In this document: piece after piece, positions 61,684 to 64,000 of the stretch | How positions within the stretch are numbered: the stretch's first letter is position 1 | Layout of the letters: every line of letters begins with the position of its first letter | Source: Nitrospira sp. | GTDB taxonomy: Bacteria > Nitrospirota > Nitrospiria > Nitrospirales > Nitrospiraceae | Assembly: GCA_022843785.1 (NCBI GenBank) | Contig: JALHMZ010000002.1 | Location: forward strand, 1 to 64,000 | Direction of reading: 5' to 3' | DNA: 64,000 nucleotides | Translations under genes and position numbers: made by a program | Notes under the pieces: model-generated | Database searches by the model: none | The model's input: the letters and a program-made list of their open reading frames with translations, nothing else | What the model was told of the DNA's origin: nothing

Positions 61684-63288
61684 TCAGCCCATGTCTCGGA
61701 GGGTATGGCCGGGATTACGGTCACGGGCAATGGACTTCATCAGTTGATCGCCGAAGAGCACGACGACGCGGCCACGCTGATCTTTGACGATCATGGACGC
61801 CGACGGGGCCTTGAATGTCGCGGGATCGCCATCCAGCCACGCGCTACAGGTAAACGGCAGCTGATCCAGCATGGTCTCGACACGGTATTCGGACCGCAGC
61901 CGATATTGCAGCACATCGAACTGGAGCCGTCCGACTGCGGCAACCAAGGGCTCTTGATCATGGAGACTGTGCAGGATCTGTACGGTGCCCTCTTGTGCCA
62001 TCTGCCACATGCCTTTATCGAAAGGTTTCCGTTTACCAACGTCGCTTGGGCGGATGCGCGCGAAAATTTCCGGCTGGAACTGCGGCAAGGGTTTGAAGTT
62101 GAATCCTCCGGTCGTCGAAATGGTATCGCCGATGGCGAATAACCCCGGATTGATGATGCCGATGATATCGCCGGGAAACGCCTCTTCCACCGTACTCCGT
62201 TCCTGCGCCACGAGACTGTGTGGCCGTGAAAGCCGGACTTCCCGGCCGAGGCGATGGTGCTTGACCAGCATATCCCGTTCGAATCGTCCTGAACACACTC
62301 GCAAAAACGCGGTACTATCGCGGTGCTTGGGATTCATATTGGCCTGGAGTTTGAACACATAGGCGCTGAACGGTCGTTCGATCGGGTCAATCGAGAGCTC
62401 GGATCCATTCTCGGCATCGGCCGGCCGTGCGCCGGGGGATGGCGCCAGCTTCACAAACGCATCCAAGAAACTCTCGATGCCGAAATTCGTTAAAGCCGAG
62501 GCGAAAAATACCGGTGTGATCTCTCCCTGAAGAAATAATTCCCGATCGAATGGATTCCCGGCGATCTCCAATAACTCCAAATCATGCCGAACCTGTTCCA
62601 GAACTTCCTGCGAAACCCTGCCGCTCTGTGCAAGGTTTGCCAGTGCCATAGTATCAACATCCACCTTTGTCGCCCCACCATGAGCCGTCCGGCTGAACAA
62701 CTCCACATAACTGTCCTCTCGATTCACAATCCCGACGAAGTCGCTCCCTGATCCGATCGGCCAATTGACCGCGCTGGCATGGATATTCAAGGCCTGCTCA
62801 ACCTCCGTCATCAAATCGAGCGGAGGGCGGCCAGGCAAATCCATTTTATTGATCAGGGTGAGCACCGGAATGCGCCGCAGACGGCATACGGCAAAAAGCT
62901 TGCGTGTTTGCGCCTCCACTCCCTTGGCGGCATCGATGACCATGATGGCGCTGTCGGCGGCCGTGAGAGTCCGGTAGGTGTCTTCAGAAAAATCCTGGTG
63001 ACCAGGGGTATCAAGCAAATTGATGACGGCCTGTTTATAGGGAAATTGCATGGCCGAGGCGGTAATGGAAATGCCGCGCTCCTGTTCCATGCCCATCCAA
63101 TCGGATGCCGTGGCCTTGCCGCCTTTGCGTCCACGCACCATCCCGGCTGTCCGGATCAGTCCGGAGTACAGCAACAACTTTTCCGTCAACGTGGTTTTAC
63201 CGGCATCAGGATGGCTGATGATCGCAAACGTTCGCCGCCGTGCAGCCGCCGCAGACAGCTCAGGGAGAAGAGTTGAATCGGTAGTCAT
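61684..63288 (-). CDS. prfC: Peptide chain release factor 3
   Basis: The 534-aa translational GTPase matches RF3: FAIISHPDAGKTTLTEKLLL (G1), the switch I segment MEQERGISITASAM, DTPGHQDF (G3), NKMD (G4) and the RF3 C-terminal part. RF3 recycles RF1 and RF2 after termination. The frame also opens at 63303; ATG 63288 is five codons inside. The window's other EF-G-type gene (23329) has a different set of motifs. Length and motifs are complete. Confidence 0.92.
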   Translation of the reverse strand: MTTDSTLLPELSAAAARRRTFAIISHPDAGKTTLTEKLLLYSGLIRTAGMVRGRKGGKATASDWMGMEQERGISITASAMQFPYKQAVINLLDTPGHQDFSEDTYRTLTAADSAIMVIDAAKGVEAQTRKLFAVCRLRRIPVLTLINKMDLPGRPPLDLMTEVEQALNIHASAVNWPIGSGSDFVGIVNREDSYVELFSRTAHGGATKVDVDTMALANLAQSGRVSQEVLEQVRHDLELLEIAGNPFDRELFLQGEITPVFFASALTNFGIESFLDAFVKLAPSPGARPADAENGSELSIDPIERPFSAYVFKLQANMNPKHRDSTAFLRVCSGRFERDMLVKHHRLGREVRLSRPHSLVAQERSTVEEAFPGDIIGIINPGLFAIGDTISTTGGFNFKPLPQFQPEIFARIRPSDVGKRKPFDKGMWQMAQEGTVQILHSLHDQEPLVAAVGRLQFDVLQYRLRSEYRVETMLDQLPFTCSAWLDGDPATFKAPSASMIVKDQRGRVVVLFGDQLMKSIARDRNPGHTLRDMG

Positions 63289-63359
63289 AGCGCTGTGCAG
63301 CATATCATACTGAGAGCGATGGGCGGGCGAAGAAGCAGCGACCTGTCGTCGAAATATTG

Positions 63360-63680
63360 CTATGCGGGGGATACGGAAAACAACCGAGCGAGTTTACTCG
63401 ATTCGTAGCCCGCGACGGCTCTAAACTCAACTCCAAAAGCTGACTCGCCCGTCCACCGGACAACCGCCTTGGGCACAAAAACAGGCGCGCCCTGACGGGG
63501 CTTGATTTGAATCTCAATCATTGACTCCGGAGTCGGCACTGTTGAAGAGAAAATCCGGCACCCTTCATAAGAGAGATCCAGAATGGTCCCTTCTTCGCCT
63601 CTGATGGGGCCAGAGGAAAAGACACTTTGAATCGCGACGGGATGGCGCGGATACTTACGTTTTTCAATAGTGGGATTCAT
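63360..63680 (-). CDS. PilZ domain protein
   Basis: The 106-aa protein is a single PilZ domain: RKYPRHPV gives the RxxxR motif, and DLSYEGCRI matches the (D/N)xSxxG site of c-di-GMP binding. WTGESAFGVEFRAV is the last strand. A GTG at 63704 upstream is also in frame; ATG 63680 gives the family-like start. It reads c-di-GMP and probably passes the signal to motility, pili or cell-surface functions. Confidence 0.8.
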   Translation of the reverse strand: MNPTIEKRKYPRHPVAIQSVFSSGPIRGEEGTILDLSYEGCRIFSSTVPTPESMIEIQIKPRQGAPVFVPKAVVRWTGESAFGVEFRAVAGYESSKLARLFSVSPA

Positions 63681-63772
63681 CAGACTGTTTGAAACCGCCT
63701 TCACGAGTGTCCGGAAATGAGCAGGCCCAATCTACGTCATCACATATAACTATTCAATATATTTGAGAATGC

Positions 63773-63801
63773 TTGACACATTCAAGGGTTCTATCGGTAT
63801 C
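63773..63801 (+). promoter_or_regulatory. Possible promoter of the right-edge PilZ gene
   Basis: TTGACA at 63773-63778 is a perfect -35 box; the -10 candidate GGTATC is weak at 17-base spacing. It stands about 60 bases before the start at 63860. Confidence 0.3.
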
Positions 63802-63859
63802 GGAACGGCACAAGGAATGCAGGCTTACTCGGTATGTCACACATTCCCTGGAGCAAACC

Positions 63860-64000
63860 ATGATTGTACGGCAACATCCGCGATTTCATGCTTCCTTTTC
63901 CGGAACACTCATTCACCGAAGGGAGCGCCACGCGATCAGCAAATCGCTCGATCTTTCCCGCAAAGGATGCCGCGTCCAAAGTACCTGTCCCGCTTTTACC
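63860..64000 (+). CDS. PilZ domain protein, N-terminal fragment (cut by window edge)
   Basis: ATG 63860 follows GGAG and gives 47 codons that run off the window: MIVRQHPRFHASFSGTLIHR, then SKSLDLSRKGCRVQS. RxxxRF-like QHPRF and DLSRKGCR are the two PilZ motifs. It is divergent from the PilZ gene at 63360 and likely shares its c-di-GMP signal. The fragment is too short to be certain about the rest of the protein. Confidence 0.7.
   Translation, partial: MIVRQHPRFHASFSGTLIHRRERHAISKSLDLSRKGCRVQSTCPAFT

Noticed and set aside
1..64000. tRNA, rRNA or CRISPR array
   Set aside because: No TTCGA-type T-arm with matching acceptor stem, no ribosomal sequence and no spaced direct repeats were seen in the gaps. 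A tRNAscan-SE or CRISPR search would settle this.

Overview
The window looks like chromosomal DNA of a Nitrospira-type bacterium (phylum Nitrospirota). This rests on gene content recognised from memory: small Nitrospira-like proteins such as the 57-aa zinc ribbon at 26388, a pilin cluster of myxobacterial type, and a long palindromic repeat at 32005-32125 of a kind I recall from Nitrospira genomes. No nitrification or carbon-fixation gene is present, so the lineage is an inference. I found no rRNA, tRNA or CRISPR array.

Layout. 1-113: start of pilT, cut by the window edge. 316-3953: bioF, a membrane-anchored TPR protein and a LysM lytic transglycosylase. 4241-9471: an aminotransferase, serA, hisZ and dnaB in a tight head-to-tail series. 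9550-16187: a TPR lipoprotein, a type IV pilin, then a TPR-like protein and an ABC ATPase/permease pair in an order resembling Myxococcus pilA-pilG-pilH-pilI, and a secreted serine protease. 16274-26212: ilvD, a His/Met-rich Spy-like protein, a J-domain co-chaperone, a TtuA-like tRNA thiolase, an RCK_C-like coiled-coil protein with DegP/HtrA, a divergent EF-G-like GTPase and radC.

26388-33680: a small zinc ribbon, the overlapping rsmD-coaD-aspartate aminotransferase set, an FmdB-like protein, and the leftward purH-purD-tsaC-like-lipoprotein series. 33848-35358: an insertion sequence with duplicated end repeats. 35578-41174: three small genes, dnaE and accA. 41171-46000: a ferritin-like protein, a coiled-coil lipoprotein, and a leftward set of an ArsI-like dioxygenase, SigZ and a flavoprotein, next to hicA-hicB.

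46150-54649 is accessory in character: a DUF4209-like protein with a HEPN-type motif, a stand-alone C39-like cysteine protease, small hypotheticals, an aldo/keto reductase with a DUF488 protein, a secreted beta-propeller, a methyltransferase and a divergent AraC regulator. 54804-58095 is a compact three-gene unit that reads as lysine breakdown: lysine 6-dehydrogenase-like, aminoadipate semialdehyde dehydrogenase, and a VOC metalloenzyme. 58148-61560 is a leftward set of secreted proteins: two tandem paralogues, an HExxH protein, and a decayed third paralogue that I found only by translating the gap. The window closes with prfC and two divergent PilZ genes, the last cut by the edge.

The best candidates for something undescribed are the 58148-61560 secreted cluster, the VOC protein of the lysine unit, the ArsI-SigZ-flavoprotein set, the 51-aa ORF and structured leader before pilA, and the HEPN-motif protein beside hicAB.
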